Under the pieces are notes generated by a model. That model did no database searches. It was not told the DNA's origin and saw only the letters and a list, made by a program, of their open reading frames with translations. Position numbers and translations under genes: made by a program. Shown here piece by piece: positions 51,282-60,955 of a DNA stretch of 64,000 nt (position 1 is its first letter; every line of letters begins with the position of its first letter). Origin of the DNA: Actinomycetota bacterium (GTDB lineage Bacteria > Actinomycetota > Acidimicrobiia > Acidimicrobiales > JAJPHE01); the NCBI GenBank assembly GCA_027315345.1, contig DAHUYE010000043.1, positions 1-64,000 on the forward strand, read 5' to 3'.

Positions 51282-51800
51282 GTGGCCAGACGCTTCATCC
51301 CCTTCGCCCTGCACCAGGCGGCCGAGCTCCTGCTGGCCGTCCTGCTCATCGTGGTGGGCATCCACGTATCCGGCCCGTCCCAGATCTTCCTGGTCGCAGG
51401 CGGCGTCTTGCTGGTCGTCCTGGCCGTGCTCAGCGACGGCCCCCTGGCCGCCTGGGAGCTGCTCAGCCGGCGGGCCCATCGGGTGGCGGACTGGATCGGC
51501 ATAGCCGTGCTGGCCCTGCTGCCGGCTCTGCCGGGGCGAACCCTTCTGTCCGCCTTCCTGCTCGAGTTCAGCGCCCTGGCCGTGTGGCGCCTCAACGCCT
51601 CCACCCGCTTCGAACCCCGCCCGGCCCGAGTGCGACCGGCAGGTCCGGCGGGTGCGGTAGGTCCGGTAGGTCCGGCCCGGACCGGGGGGGCGGCGCCCTC
51701 GCCCGGGCTGGCCCCCGCCGCTGATCTGGCCCTGCGCCGCACCGCCCGCAAGGCCGGTATAGCCGCCGGGATCATCCGCCGCCGTAGGATGCGGTCGTGA
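51282..51800 (+). CDS. membrane protein of unknown function
   Basis: A 172-aa protein with about three hydrophobic segments in residues 8-110 (LLLAVLLIVVGIHV, IFLVAGGVLLVVLAVL, WIGIAVLALLPAL). A Pro/Ala/Gly/Arg tail follows, with a short 9-bp repeat (GTAGGTCCG) encoding PAGPAGAVGPVGP, and a basic end (IIRRRRMRS). I do not recognise a family. It overlaps the PaaX-like regulator by 4 bp, so the two are coupled. Start is GTG 51282 with a weak ribosome site. Confidence 0.6.
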   Translation: MARRFIPFALHQAAELLLAVLLIVVGIHVSGPSQIFLVAGGVLLVVLAVLSDGPLAAWELLSRRAHRVADWIGIAVLALLPALPGRTLLSAFLLEFSALAVWRLNASTRFEPRPARVRPAGPAGAVGPVGPARTGGAAPSPGLAPAADLALRRTARKAGIAAGIIRRRRMRS

Positions 51801-52672
51801 GCCGCACGACCGTCCAGGTCCCGACCAGGCTGCTGGTCTTCGGCATGACCCGGGCCGATCACACCATCGTGCCCAGCGAGGTCATGCCGGTGGCCGAGGC
51901 GTGCGGTCAGAGTCCTGACCAGATCCGCTCCTGCCTGCGCCGGCTGGTGACCGAGGGCCTCTTCCTGCGCCGGGGCAGCGGCCGGGACGCCGTTTACGAA
52001 GCGACCCCGGCCGGCCTGGCCGCCATGGGGTCCACCATGGAGCGGACCCGGCTGGCCTACGTCCAGGACGCCGCCGGGCGGGGCTGGGACCGCCAGTGGC
52101 GCCTGGTCGGCTTCGCGGTGCCGGAACGCAACCGGGCGGCCCGGGATGCCTTCCGGGAGCGGCTCCTGGCCCTGGGAGGCAGCGCCGTCCAGGGCGGCCT
52201 CTACGTCTCACCCCATCCCTGGCACAAGGACGTCCGGGCCGAGGCCGACCGGCTCGAACTGGCCGACCAGATCACCCTGGCCACCACCGATGACCTGGAG
52301 GTCGGAGGCGAGCGCGATCCCCGTGAACTGGCCCGCCGCCTCTGGCAACTCGACGAATTGGCCTCCCGCTACCGTCGCTTCAGCGACACCTACGGCCGCA
52401 TCCCGGCCGAGCTGACCGCCCTGCGGGAGCGCCACGAGCGCCTGGCCGACGCCACCTTCCTGCCTCTGGCCCTGGGCATGGCGGTGGCCTTCTCGGAGTG
52501 CTTCAGCCGGGACCCGCTCCTGCCCCCGGAACTGCTGCCCCGCCCCTGGCCGGGCCGGGAGGCCAGGGAGCTGACGGCCCGCTCCCGCCGCCAGGCCCTG
52601 GCCCTGCGCCAGGCCAACGGCCTGCCCCCGCTCTTCCGCCTCTTCGACGAGGCGATAGAAGCCCTGGGTTAA
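51797..52672 (+). CDS. PaaX-family transcriptional regulator
   Basis: A 291-aa regulator. The N-terminal winged helix (VPTRLLVFGMTRAD, QIRSCLRRLVTEGLFLRRGSG) is followed by the PaaX central domain (WDRQWRLVGFAVPERNRAARDAFRERLLALGGSAVQGGLYVSP) and a C-terminal helical part. PaaX represses phenylacetate degradation in other bacteria, but no paa genes are in the window, so the target is unknown. GTG 51797 overlaps the upstream gene (GTGA). Its stop overlaps the convergent DUF2993 gene by 4 bp. Confidence 0.85.
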   Translation: MSRTTVQVPTRLLVFGMTRADHTIVPSEVMPVAEACGQSPDQIRSCLRRLVTEGLFLRRGSGRDAVYEATPAGLAAMGSTMERTRLAYVQDAAGRGWDRQWRLVGFAVPERNRAARDAFRERLLALGGSAVQGGLYVSPHPWHKDVRAEADRLELADQITLATTDDLEVGGERDPRELARRLWQLDELASRYRRFSDTYGRIPAELTALRERHERLADATFLPLALGMAVAFSECFSRDPLLPPELLPRPWPGREARELTARSRRQALALRQANGLPPLFRLFDEAIEALG

Positions 52673-53322
52673 CTGGACATGGCGGCTATGACCGCCGGCG
52701 GCACGGGGGTCATGGTGCAGGTGGCCGTGATGGCCGAGCCGGTCACGGTCAGGCTGAAGCTGCAGGCCGGCACGATCGGATTACGGGCCAGGTCCAGCGA
52801 GACCACCGTCACCCCCGAGACATCGATGTCGAGGACGTCGGCCGCCCCCATGGTGGCGCTGGCCTGGGCCTGCTGACCGCCCACGTCCACCAGGATCTGC
52901 CCCGAGGAGGTGAGGGCGATGGTCCGTCCGGCGGCGGCGGTCAGCTCCGGAGCGCTGATCGTCACCGCCGCCGTGCCACTGGCGATCGACTGGATGGTGA
53001 CCTTGCGCTTGTGAATCAGCTCCTGGCGGTCGATGGCCACCTTGACCAGGTGCACATGGACGCTCTGCAGGGTCAGCGAGGTGCCGGCCGGGACCTCCTC
53101 CAGGGTGAGGTCCACGGTATCGACCGAGCCCCGGCCCAGGACGTCGTACAGGAACGGGAAGCCCCCGATGGAGGCCGAGGCGGAGCTGGCCCCGGTCGAC
53201 TGCTTGGCCCGGTCAGCCATGGCCGTCTCGGCCACCCGCTTGGCCCCGAAGTCGGCGGCCACCGCCCCCAGCACCACGATGAGGAGGACGACCGAGGTCA
53301 GCCAGCGCAAGATTCTGAACAT
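52669..53322 (-). CDS. DUF2993 (LmeA-like) secreted or membrane-anchored protein
   Basis: A 217-aa protein with an N-terminal membrane anchor or signal (ILRWLTSVVLLIVVLGAVAAD). A DUF2993-type body follows: ASIGGFPFLYDVLGRGSVDTVDLTLEEV, then beta-rich repeats and a C-terminal hydrophilic part. In mycobacteria a DUF2993 protein (LmeA) is linked to lipoglycan maturation; the fold resembles lipid-binding TULIP-like proteins. I use ATG 53322; the track's 495-aa frame runs antisense through ctaC. It is divergent from ctaC, with 72 bp between starts. Confidence 0.82.
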   Translation of the reverse strand: MFRILRWLTSVVLLIVVLGAVAADFGAKRVAETAMADRAKQSTGASSASASIGGFPFLYDVLGRGSVDTVDLTLEEVPAGTSLTLQSVHVHLVKVAIDRQELIHKRKVTIQSIASGTAAVTISAPELTAAAGRTIALTSSGQILVDVGGQQAQASATMGAADVLDIDVSGVTVVSLDLARNPIVPACSFSLTVTGSAITATCTMTPVPPAVIAAMSS

Positions 53323-53394
53323 GTCCGGGCGCACACTAGGAAAAGGCTCCCCCGGGTTGCCGTCAGCCTCTCTGTGCCCACTAGATTCCCAGCC

Positions 53395-54174
53395 GTGAGC
53401 ACCTCGGCGAGCGCACCCTCTCGAGCCACGCCCGGACGGCGCCGCCTGGGCCGGGCCGGCCTGCTTGGCGCCCTGGCCCTGGCCCTGTCGGGCTGCACCT
53501 ACAACTTCGAGAACTACACCGGGGCCACCACCCAGGGGCATCAGATCTTCAAGCTCTTCCAGGGCTTCGACATCACCGCCCTGGCCGTGGGGGTATTCGT
53601 CTGGGCCCTGATCTTCTGGTGCATCCTCGCCTACCGGCGCAAGAACCCCGATCACTGGCCCCGCCAGACCCGCTACAACATGCCCTGGGAGGTGGCCTAC
53701 ACCACCATCCCCATCCTGATCGTGGCCGTCCTGTTCGGTTACACCGTGGTCACCGAGAACAGCGTCGACGCCGTGGCCGCCAACCCCTCCAACCACATGT
53801 CCATCCAGGCCTTCCAGTGGGGTTGGCGCTTCACCTATGACAATCCCCCCGGGTCGACCCGGCCGGTCACCCTGCTTTCCGACCCCAACCACTACGCCAC
53901 CTTCGAGATCCCCCTCAACGAGGTGACCCAGGTCGACCTGACCACCGCCGACGTCATCCATGAGTTCGACGTGCCCCGATTCGACTTCCAGCGCTACGCC
54001 CAGTCCGGCATCGAGAACACCTTCGATCTCACCCCGACCCAGACCGGCACCTACATAGGGCGCTGCGCCCAGTTCTGCGGCCTGCACCACGATCTCATGA
54101 TCTTCTACGTCAAGGTGGTGCAACCGGCCACCTTCCAGACCTGGCTGCAAAGTCAAGAAAGGTCGTCTACATGA
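53395..54174 (+). CDS. ctaC: cytochrome c oxidase subunit II (CtaC)
   Basis: A 259-aa aa3-type oxidase subunit II. The N-terminus is a lipoprotein signal (LALSGC). Two membrane helices follow ([21 protein letters not shown] and [21 protein letters not shown]), then the cupredoxin domain. The CuA ligands are in [14 protein letters not shown] (C-x3-C-x3-H-x2-M) with His in DVIHEFDVP. It receives electrons from the diheme cytochrome of QcrC. GTG 53395 is the start; the track's 558-aa frame is wrong at its front. It overlaps ctaD by 4 bp. Confidence 0.95.
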   Translation: MSTSASAPSRATPGRRRLGRAGLLGALALALSGCTYNFENYTGATTQGHQIFKLFQGFDITALAVGVFVWALIFWCILAYRRKNPDHWPRQTRYNMPWEVAYTTIPILIVAVLFGYTVVTENSVDAVAANPSNHMSIQAFQWGWRFTYDNPPGSTRPVTLLSDPNHYATFEIPLNEVTQVDLTTADVIHEFDVPRFDFQRYAQSGIENTFDLTPTQTGTYIGRCAQFCGLHHDLMIFYVKVVQPATFQTWLQSQERSST

Positions 54175-55856
54175 CCCTGGTGGCCGAACGGCCGGTAGTG
54201 GCCCATGAGGAGCACCACGAGGAGCACCGCTCCGGGATCCTCTACTGGCTGACCAGCACCGACCACAAGGTGATCGGTAAGAACTACCTGTACACGTCGG
54301 TGTTCTTCTTCCTGGTGGGCGGCCTGATGGCCATGTTCATCCGGGTCCAGCTGTTCTCACCCAACAACACCTTCGTCAGCCAGGACACCTTCAACCAGCT
54401 CTTCACCATGCACGGCACCATCATGCTGCTGCTCTTCGCCGGGCCCTTTGCCTTCGCCGGCTTCGCCAACTACATCGTCCCCCTCCAGGTGGGGGCGCCG
54501 GACATGGCCTTCCCCCGCCTGAATGCCCTGTCCTACTGGTTGTTCCTCTCCGGCGGACTCATCATGTTGAGCTCGTTCCTGGTGGCCGGGGGCGCCGCCG
54601 ATTTCGGCTGGACGGCCTACGCCCCCCTGTCCAACTCCCTCTACACCCCAGGCGCCGGGGCAGACCTGTGGATCGTCTCGCTCTTCCTCACCGGATTCTC
54701 GGCCATCTTCTCCGGCATCAACCTGGTGGTGACCACCTACGGTCTGCGGGCGCCCGGCATGACCATGTTCCGCATGCCCATCTTCACCTGGAACATGCTG
54801 GTCACGGCCATCCTGATCCTCATCGCCTTCCCGGTGTTCACCAGCGCCCTGGTGATGCTGTACTTCGACCGCCACTTCCACACCCACATCTTCGAGACCA
54901 ACGGGGGCGGCGTCCCGATCCTGTGGCAGCACCTGTTCTGGTTCTTCGGGCATCCCGAGGTGTACATCCTGGCCCTGCCCTATTTCGGGATCGTCTCGGA
55001 GGTCATCCCCGTCTTCGCCCGTAAGCCGATCTTCGGTTACAAGGGCATCGTCTTCGCCACCCTGGCCATAGCCGGGCTCTCCACCGGGGTCTGGGCCCAC
55101 CACATGTTCACCACCGGCGCCGTGCTTCTCCCCTTCTTCTCGGGCATGACCATGCTCATAGCCGTGCCCACCGGCATCAAGTTCTTCGCCTGGATCGGGA
55201 CCATGTGGCGGGGGTCGATCGTCTTTTCCACCCCCATGCTCTTTGCCGTCGGGTTCCTGGTGGTCTTCCTGGCCGGCGGCCTGTCCGGGATCATCCTGGC
55301 CGCCCCCCCGCTGGACTTCTACACCAACAACAGCTACTTCGTGATCGCCCACTTCCACGAGGTGCTGATGGGCACGGCCGTCTTCGGCGGCTTCTGCGGC
55401 TGGTACTTCTGGTATCCCAAGTTCACCGGGCGCATGTTCAACGAGAGGCTGGGCTGGGCCCACTTCTGGGTGATGTTCTTCGGTTTCTGGTTCCAGACCG
55501 TGCCCCAGTACCTGGTGGGCCTGCACGGCATGCCCCGCCGGATCGCCATCTACCAGGCCTCCGACGGCTTCACCACCCTCAACCGGATCTCATCGGTGGG
55601 GGCCTGGCTGGTCGGCTTCTCCTTCGTCATCTTCCTGGTCAACATGTGGGTCTCCTGGCGCCGGCCCGTCCCGGCCGGAGGCAATCCCTGGGACGGCTAC
55701 AGCCTGGAGTGGGCCACCACCTCCCCGCCTTCGCACCACAACTTCGAGCGCATCCCCCCCATCCGCTCCGAGCGGCCGGTGTGGGACATGAACCACGCCG
55801 ACATCGAGGACATCCAGCCCCACGGGAGCCACGGGAGCCAGGGGAGCCATAAATGA
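54171..55856 (+). CDS. ctaD: cytochrome c oxidase subunit I (CtaD)
   Basis: A 561-aa heme-copper oxidase catalytic subunit with about twelve membrane helices. The active site is complete: [10 protein letters not shown] (heme ligand), [15 protein letters not shown] (CuB His and the cross-linked Tyr), the Lys-channel region, and [13 protein letters not shown] for the heme a and a3 histidines. This is the A-type oxidase of actinobacteria. Start and stop overlap ctaC and ctaF by 4 bp each. Confidence 0.97.
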   Translation: MTLVAERPVVAHEEHHEEHRSGILYWLTSTDHKVIGKNYLYTSVFFFLVGGLMAMFIRVQLFSPNNTFVSQDTFNQLFTMHGTIMLLLFAGPFAFAGFANYIVPLQVGAPDMAFPRLNALSYWLFLSGGLIMLSSFLVAGGAADFGWTAYAPLSNSLYTPGAGADLWIVSLFLTGFSAIFSGINLVVTTYGLRAPGMTMFRMPIFTWNMLVTAILILIAFPVFTSALVMLYFDRHFHTHIFETNGGGVPILWQHLFWFFGHPEVYILALPYFGIVSEVIPVFARKPIFGYKGIVFATLAIAGLSTGVWAHHMFTTGAVLLPFFSGMTMLIAVPTGIKFFAWIGTMWRGSIVFSTPMLFAVGFLVVFLAGGLSGIILAAPPLDFYTNNSYFVIAHFHEVLMGTAVFGGFCGWYFWYPKFTGRMFNERLGWAHFWVMFFGFWFQTVPQYLVGLHGMPRRIAIYQASDGFTTLNRISSVGAWLVGFSFVIFLVNMWVSWRRPVPAGGNPWDGYSLEWATTSPPSHHNFERIPPIRSERPVWDMNHADIEDIQPHGSHGSQGSHK

Positions 55857-56323
55857 CCGCTGAAGTCGACCCCGGGCCGGCGCCCGAGCCCCGGACCGTG
55901 CCCCGCGTGTACAAGGGCTACCGGATCGAAGCCCTGGTCTTCCTGGGCACCGCCTTCTTCTTCGCCATCGTCCTGGGCGTCTACTGGTTCACCTCCTACG
56001 AACACGCCGGCTCGGTCATGCTGCTCATGACCGTCTTTCTCGGCCTCATCCCCGGCTCCTATCTCTTCTGGTGGGGAATGAAGCGGGGCGGGGACATGCC
56101 GGCCCGGGCCGAGGACTCGGATGAAGCCGAGTTGGAAGACGGCGCCGGCACCGTGGGCGCCTTCCCCTCCTCCAGCATCTGGCCCTTCTGCATGGGCGTC
56201 TCCGCCGCCGTGGTCTGCCTGGCCCTGGTCTTCGGCGCCTGGCTGGGCATCCTGGGCGGCGCCGGGGTGGTGGCCACCCTGATCGGCTACACCATGGAAT
56301 CCCGCCGGGGCGGCTACATCTAG
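55853..56323 (+). CDS. ctaF: cytochrome c oxidase subunit IV (CtaF)
   Basis: A 156-aa membrane protein of the actinobacterial CtaF type. It has about four membrane helices ([71 protein letters not shown]). A conserved acidic loop lies between the two pairs, and the ending is ESRRGGYI. CtaF stabilises the bcc-aa3 supercomplex. ATG 55853 overlaps the ctaD stop by 4 bp. Confidence 0.9.
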   Translation: MTAEVDPGPAPEPRTVPRVYKGYRIEALVFLGTAFFFAIVLGVYWFTSYEHAGSVMLLMTVFLGLIPGSYLFWWGMKRGGDMPARAEDSDEAELEDGAGTVGAFPSSSIWPFCMGVSAAVVCLALVFGAWLGILGGAGVVATLIGYTMESRRGGYI

Positions 56324-56348
56324 AGGGCTTCGGCTTCGGCTCCCCGGG

Positions 56349-56390
56349 CCACCCGTAGTCGCCCGAGGACCACCCGTAGTCGCCCGAGGG
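56349..56390. repeat. 21-bp tandem direct repeat after ctaF
   Basis: CCACCCGTAGTCGCCCGAGG plus one base occurs twice back to back in the 263-bp gap between the convergent ctaF and qcrB genes. The rest of the gap shows a 15-bp tandem repeat (56534-56563) and no credible gene. Confidence 0.85.
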
Positions 56391-56533
56391 CAGGGCGTGT
56401 GGCGGCAGGTGTCGACCTGGAGGCCGCTGAAGCGATAGGGGTAGCGCTCCCGGCTTCAGCCCGGTGGCAGTACACCTTGGCCGTGCGGGGCCAGGTCTCC
56501 CTGGCCTTGAGAATGAGGTCGCACTCGGCGCTG

Positions 56534-56563
56534 CCGGCGTGCAAGTGGCCGGCGTGCAAGTGG
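56534..56563. repeat. 15-bp tandem direct repeat before qcrB end
   Basis: CCGGCGTGCAAGTGG is repeated exactly twice in tandem, 23 bp from the qcrB stop. It lies in the same gene-free gap as the 21-bp repeat. Confidence 0.85.
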
Positions 56564-56586
56564 CCGGCGGAGAACCAGAACCCGGT

Positions 56587-58377
56587 TCAGTCGGAGCCGG
56601 CCCCGTCCCCGTCCTGGGCGCCACTGCCGGCGTCCCCCTTGGAGCCGTTCCCGTGGGATCGGCGCGGGAAGAACAGGTGCCGGCCCGAGCGCGGCGCCGG
56701 CTCACCCGGAGTCTCCTGGCGGCTGACCTGGCGCACTCCGGGTATGTCGGAGGCGGCCGTGCTCTGAACGGAGGCCGAGGCGGCTGAGGTGGCCGGAGCC
56801 GGGCCGCGGTTGGCGCGCTCGGCGGCCGTGGCCGGGGAGACGGCCCCGGCCGTCACCAACTCCGGCTCCGGCTCGGGCATCACGACATGGCCCACGGGAG
56901 CAGGCTCGAGCTCATGGTGGTGCTCGGCTTCGAGCGGATGGAGCTCCACCGGCGTGGCCGAGTAACCGCCGTCGGCGCCGCGCACGATGACGTTGGCCAC
57001 CCGCCGCTTACCGGCCGAGGGCACGGCCGAGAGCTCCTTGCAGAGGAGATAGGTCACCGCTCCCACGATGGGCGGTATGACGAACAGCCCGACCCGGAGG
57101 GTCCACACCACCGACTGGACGGAGGTGTCGAAGGCCACGGCTATGACGTCCTCGGAGCCCCCGAGTAGCAGCACGAAGAAGAAGGCCAAGAAGCCGGCCC
57201 CGAAGGCGGTGCGGCCGGGGACGTCCCGGGGCCGTTGCAGCAGGTTGTGGTACGCCTTGTCCCCGGTCAGCTTGGCCTCAAGGAACGGGTAGGCGTAGAG
57301 GATGTTGAAGATGATCCCGGGCAGGATGACGGCCGGATAGAACGTGTTGGCGATCATGTGGCCGGGGAAGTGCGTCTCCCAGTTGGGCCACAGCCGCAGG
57401 GCGCCGTCCAACCAGCCGATGTACCAGTCGGGCTGGGTGAAGGTGCTGATCCGGATGGGGTCGTAGGGGCCGAACAGCCAGATGGGGTTGATCTGGGCCC
57501 AGCCGCCCAACAGGGCCGTGATGGCCAGTGTCATGAAGAAATAGCCGCCGGATTTGGCCATGTACCCGGGCCACATCGGGGTGCCCACCACGTTGGTCTC
57601 GGTGGCGCCTTTGCCCGGGAACTGGCTGTGGTGCTGGCGCATGATGATGGCCAGGTGGGCGCTCAAGAGGCCCAGGATCACCAGGGGCAGGATGAAGACG
57701 TGGATGACGTAGAAGTGGGACAGGACCGCCGTGCCCGGATAGGGACCGCCGTAGAGGAGCTCCATGGCCCAGGTGCCCACGAAGGGAATGGACTCGAACA
57801 CCGAATAGAAGATGCGCAGTCCGCCGCCGGAGATGAGGTCATCCGGAAGCGAATAGCCGAAGAAGCCGTTGAGCAGGGCCAGGATCATCAGGGTCAGGCC
57901 GATGGTCCAGTTGATCTCCCTGGGCTTGCGGAAGGCACCGGTGAAGAAGACCCGGCACATGTGGATCCCGATGGCGCCGATGAAGATCAGGGCCGCCCAG
58001 TGGTGCATCTGGCGGATGACCAGACCGGCCCTTATGTTGAAGCTGATCTGCAGCGTCGAGGCGTAGGCCTCGGACATCTTGACGCCCTGCAGGGGGATGT
58101 AGGACCCGTGATAGATGATCTCGTGGGCCGAATCCACGAAGAAGAAGGCCAGGTAGACCCCGGTCAGCAGCAGGATGATGAAGGAGTAGAGGGCGATCTC
58201 GCCCAACATGAAGGACCAGTGGTCCGGGAAGATGTAATTGAGCATCCACCGGCCGGCCGAAGCCAGACCCAGACGCTCGTCGAGATCCCGGCCCTGCTTG
58301 GCGGCCGCCTTCTTACCGGCGTCAGCCGCCTTCTCCCGCATGCCGGTCGGTGTCCGGCTCCCGCTGATCAGTGTCAC
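56587..58377 (-). CDS. qcrB: cytochrome bc1-type complex cytochrome b subunit (QcrB)
   Basis: A 596-aa cytochrome b with the two bis-His heme sites (HHWAALIFIGAIGIHMCR and HFYVIHVFILPLVILGLLSAHL) and about eight membrane helices. A long Pro/Ala/Glu-rich C-terminal extension of about 120 residues is typical of actinobacterial QcrB. It oxidises menaquinol in the bcc-aa3 supercomplex. Its start overlaps the qcrA stop by 4 bp. Confidence 0.95.
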   Translation of the reverse strand: MTLISGSRTPTGMREKAADAGKKAAAKQGRDLDERLGLASAGRWMLNYIFPDHWSFMLGEIALYSFIILLLTGVYLAFFFVDSAHEIIYHGSYIPLQGVKMSEAYASTLQISFNIRAGLVIRQMHHWAALIFIGAIGIHMCRVFFTGAFRKPREINWTIGLTLMILALLNGFFGYSLPDDLISGGGLRIFYSVFESIPFVGTWAMELLYGGPYPGTAVLSHFYVIHVFILPLVILGLLSAHLAIIMRQHHSQFPGKGATETNVVGTPMWPGYMAKSGGYFFMTLAITALLGGWAQINPIWLFGPYDPIRISTFTQPDWYIGWLDGALRLWPNWETHFPGHMIANTFYPAVILPGIIFNILYAYPFLEAKLTGDKAYHNLLQRPRDVPGRTAFGAGFLAFFFVLLLGGSEDVIAVAFDTSVQSVVWTLRVGLFVIPPIVGAVTYLLCKELSAVPSAGKRRVANVIVRGADGGYSATPVELHPLEAEHHHELEPAPVGHVVMPEPEPELVTAGAVSPATAAERANRGPAPATSAASASVQSTAASDIPGVRQVSRQETPGEPAPRSGRHLFFPRRSHGNGSKGDAGSGAQDGDGAGSD

Positions 58378-59348
58378 AGTGCATCCCTGTACCAGAAGCC
58401 CGGGCCCACCGGCTCGCCATAGCTCGACAGGGCCCGGAGATAGCCGTTGGAATCTAGCGTCAGCGGCAGCTGGGGCAGCGGCCGGGGGGCGGGGCCGAAG
58501 ACCACGGCGCAGGCGTTGAGCACGTCGAAGGTCGACTCATGGCAGGGGCAGAGGAGCTTCTGGTACTGGGCCTCGTACTGGCCGACCGGGCAGCCGGCGT
58601 GAGTGCAGAGCTTGGAGAAGGCCAGATAGCCGACCGGGGACCACTGCAGCTTGTGGGATTGATCGGGGGGGGCCACCGGCTGGGTGGACGCCCGGATGAG
58701 AAGGGTCTGGTCGTCCTCGGCGTCGGTGTAGCCGTAGGGGAAGACCGTCATGGAGCCGCCCACCTCCAGGGTGGTGTAGTGGACCGGGTTGTTGTTCTCG
58801 TCCACCACCAGCGAGCCTGGCTTCCACTGGGTTTTGTAGAAGGGCCCGTTGGGCGAGAGACCCACCGGGCTCAGCGAACGCAGGGGAAAGAGCAGGATGG
58901 CGCCCATCAGCCCACTGGCGGCCAGGAAGAGCTTGAGCAGGAACGAGCGCCTGCCCTCGATGGCCACCTGGCCCCGCTTGAGGGTCTCGGCAAAGGCCTG
59001 CTCATCGGCCTCCGAGGTGAGGACCTCCCTCTCCTCCACGAACGGCCCCCGGGGCATGAGGTACTTGCCCCACGCCGCCATGCCGAAGCCGATGCCCCCG
59101 AAGAGGACGAAGAGCATGGCCCCTTCGAGCTGGGGATTGCCGCGCTGGGTGTAGATCCAGCCCAGGACGAACACCGACAGGATGGCCAGGATGAAACAGG
59201 CCCCGACCACCAACTCGACCCGCTTGGGGTTCCGGGCCGCCACCGACAGTTGGGCGGCGTAGGTCTCGGTGTCGGTGGTCCCGACGGGGGCGGCGCCGTG
59301 CCCGCCCGGGGTGCCGCTGGGATCTTCGGTGCCCGTGAGGTCGGTCAT
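58374..59348 (-). CDS. qcrA: Rieske iron-sulfur subunit (QcrA)
   Basis: A 324-aa Rieske protein of the actinobacterial three-helix type. The 2Fe-2S site is CTHAGC and CPCHES. Two early membrane segments (VVGACFILAILSVFVLGWIY, MLFVLFGGIGFGMAAWG) precede a third, which is led by the twin-arginine motif RRSFLLK. In Streptomyces the third helix of QcrA is known to be exported by Tat after the first two go through Sec. The gene overlaps its neighbours qcrC and qcrB by 4 bp each. Confidence 0.95.
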   Translation of the reverse strand: MTDLTGTEDPSGTPGGHGAAPVGTTDTETYAAQLSVAARNPKRVELVVGACFILAILSVFVLGWIYTQRGNPQLEGAMLFVLFGGIGFGMAAWGKYLMPRGPFVEEREVLTSEADEQAFAETLKRGQVAIEGRRSFLLKLFLAASGLMGAILLFPLRSLSPVGLSPNGPFYKTQWKPGSLVVDENNNPVHYTTLEVGGSMTVFPYGYTDAEDDQTLLIRASTQPVAPPDQSHKLQWSPVGYLAFSKLCTHAGCPVGQYEAQYQKLLCPCHESTFDVLNACAVVFGPAPRPLPQLPLTLDSNGYLRALSSYGEPVGPGFWYRDAL

Positions 59349-60247
59349 GCCCGGTCTCCGATCCAGAAGGCGGCCAGCATCAACAGGCCCACTCCCACCA
59401 CGATCCCGATGAATCCCTCGGTGGTCGGCCCGACGTGGCCGAGGTTGAAGCCACCCCGGTCTTGGGGGTGGGTGATGTACTTGACGTACTTGATGATGTC
59501 GGCCTCATCCTGGCTGGAGAGCTGGGCGATGCTGAAGCGGGGCATGTTGCCCGGCCCGGTGCGGATGGCCTCGGCTATCTCCAGGGGAGTGTCCGGGACC
59601 AGCGAAGGGGCGTAGGCGCCATAGCTCAGGGCTCCACCGTTGGCGGTGAGACTGTGGCAGGTGGAGCAGTTGAGCCGGAACAGCTCCCCGCCGTGGGCCA
59701 GATTGGCCTGGGAGAGATCGATGGGGCCGGGTATGGACGGGCCCTGGGGCACGCTGCCCACATAGCCGGGGACCTGGAGAGAGGCCACGTACTGGGCTAT
59801 CTCCTTGGCCTGGGTGGTGGAGAAGATGGGGTTCTTGCGCATGGCCTGCTGGCTCGGAACCTCCAGGGGCATACGCCCGGTGATGATCCAGAAGTCGACC
59901 GCCGCCGAGCCCAGCCCGACCAGGGTGGGCGCCCGGGCCGAGCCCTGGGCATCGGTGCCGTGGCAGGAGGCACAGGCCTGGACATACAGCTGCCTACCGC
60001 TGGCCGACCCCGTCCCCAGTTCGGTGTCCTGGTAGCTGGTGCCCCCGGTGTTGCCCAGGGCGTGGTTGTGGGTGCCGGCCGGCACGGTGGTGGCCGGCGC
60101 CGCCGGCTGGGCCGAACCGGTGCCCTGGGCCCGCGCCGTGGAGCCGAACAGCACGATGGAGATGGCGGCCACCCCCATCACGAGGAGGGCGGGCAGGGCC
60201 ATCTGGCGGGTCCGGCGGGCGATAGCGGGTCGGGCGGAGGCGGGCAT
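59345..60247 (-). CDS. qcrC: diheme cytochrome c subunit (QcrC)
   Basis: A 300-aa protein with two c-type heme motifs (CASCHG and CSTCHS), an N-terminal signal anchor (MALPALLVMGVAAISIVLF) and a C-terminal membrane helix (TEGFIGIVVGVGLLMLAAFW). Met ligands lie in GRMPLE and NMPRFS. It passes electrons from the Rieske centre to CuA, replacing soluble cytochrome c. It sits between ctaE (11 bp upstream) and qcrA. Confidence 0.95.
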   Translation of the reverse strand: MPASARPAIARRTRQMALPALLVMGVAAISIVLFGSTARAQGTGSAQPAAPATTVPAGTHNHALGNTGGTSYQDTELGTGSASGRQLYVQACASCHGTDAQGSARAPTLVGLGSAAVDFWIITGRMPLEVPSQQAMRKNPIFSTTQAKEIAQYVASLQVPGYVGSVPQGPSIPGPIDLSQANLAHGGELFRLNCSTCHSLTANGGALSYGAYAPSLVPDTPLEIAEAIRTGPGNMPRFSIAQLSSQDEADIIKYVKYITHPQDRGGFNLGHVGPTTEGFIGIVVGVGLLMLAAFWIGDRA

Positions 60248-60257
60248 GGAGGGCCGA

Positions 60258-60872
60258 CTACCCCTTCAGGAGGAAGATGGCGCTGTACAGGAAGACCCAC
60301 ACAACGTCGACGAAGTGCCAGTAGTAGGTGACGCATTGGAACACGGAGCGCTCGCCCGGGTCACCGCCCGGACCGGCCAGACGCCCGTAGAAGGCGGCCA
60401 TGGCCACCAGGCCCACGAAGACGTGGAGCCCGTGCAGGCCGGTCATGAGGAAGAAGAGGGATGTGAAGGCATCGTGGGAGATGCGGAAGTCGACGTGGAA
60501 CCACTCGTAGCCCTGGTTGGCCAGGAACAGCGAGCCCATGATGAAGGTGATGATCACCCAGCGGCGGGCCTGCTCCCGGTCGTGGCGGCGCTCCTCCGAC
60601 CACAGCGCCCTCTGCATGGTGAAGCTGGACGCCACCAGGATGGCGGTGAAGATGCCCGACTGCAGGATGTCGAGGTGGATCCCCTGGGGGGGCCACACCC
60701 CGGCCACGGTGTCCTGGGCCCGCACCGTGAAGAAGGCGGCGAAGAGCCCGGCGAAGAACATCAGCTCCGATCCCAACCACACCATCACGCCCACGTTCAG
60801 CAGCGGCGGCCGGGTCGGGGGGGCGGGAGCGGCGTAGTGACTGGGCGGCTCCGTGGCGAGGACCTGGGTCAC
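60258..60872 (-). CDS. ctaE: cytochrome c oxidase subunit III (CtaE)
   Basis: A 204-aa subunit with about five membrane helices. GVMVWLGSELMFFAGLFAAFFTVR and FFLMTGLHGLHVFVGLVAM are family hallmarks, including the conserved Glu near the proton path. It is the first gene of ctaE-qcrC-qcrA-qcrB, the arrangement typical of actinobacteria. Confidence 0.95.
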   Translation of the reverse strand: MTQVLATEPPSHYAAPAPPTRPPLLNVGVMVWLGSELMFFAGLFAAFFTVRAQDTVAGVWPPQGIHLDILQSGIFTAILVASSFTMQRALWSEERRHDREQARRWVIITFIMGSLFLANQGYEWFHVDFRISHDAFTSLFFLMTGLHGLHVFVGLVAMAAFYGRLAGPGGDPGERSVFQCVTYYWHFVDVVWVFLYSAIFLLKG

Positions 60873-60955
60873 GGCCCCTTTACTAGTCGATCCAGAGGGG
60901 TCCGATCACATCTTCGGGCCATCTCCACGACATATTCACAGGCGGAGCGGGATAT

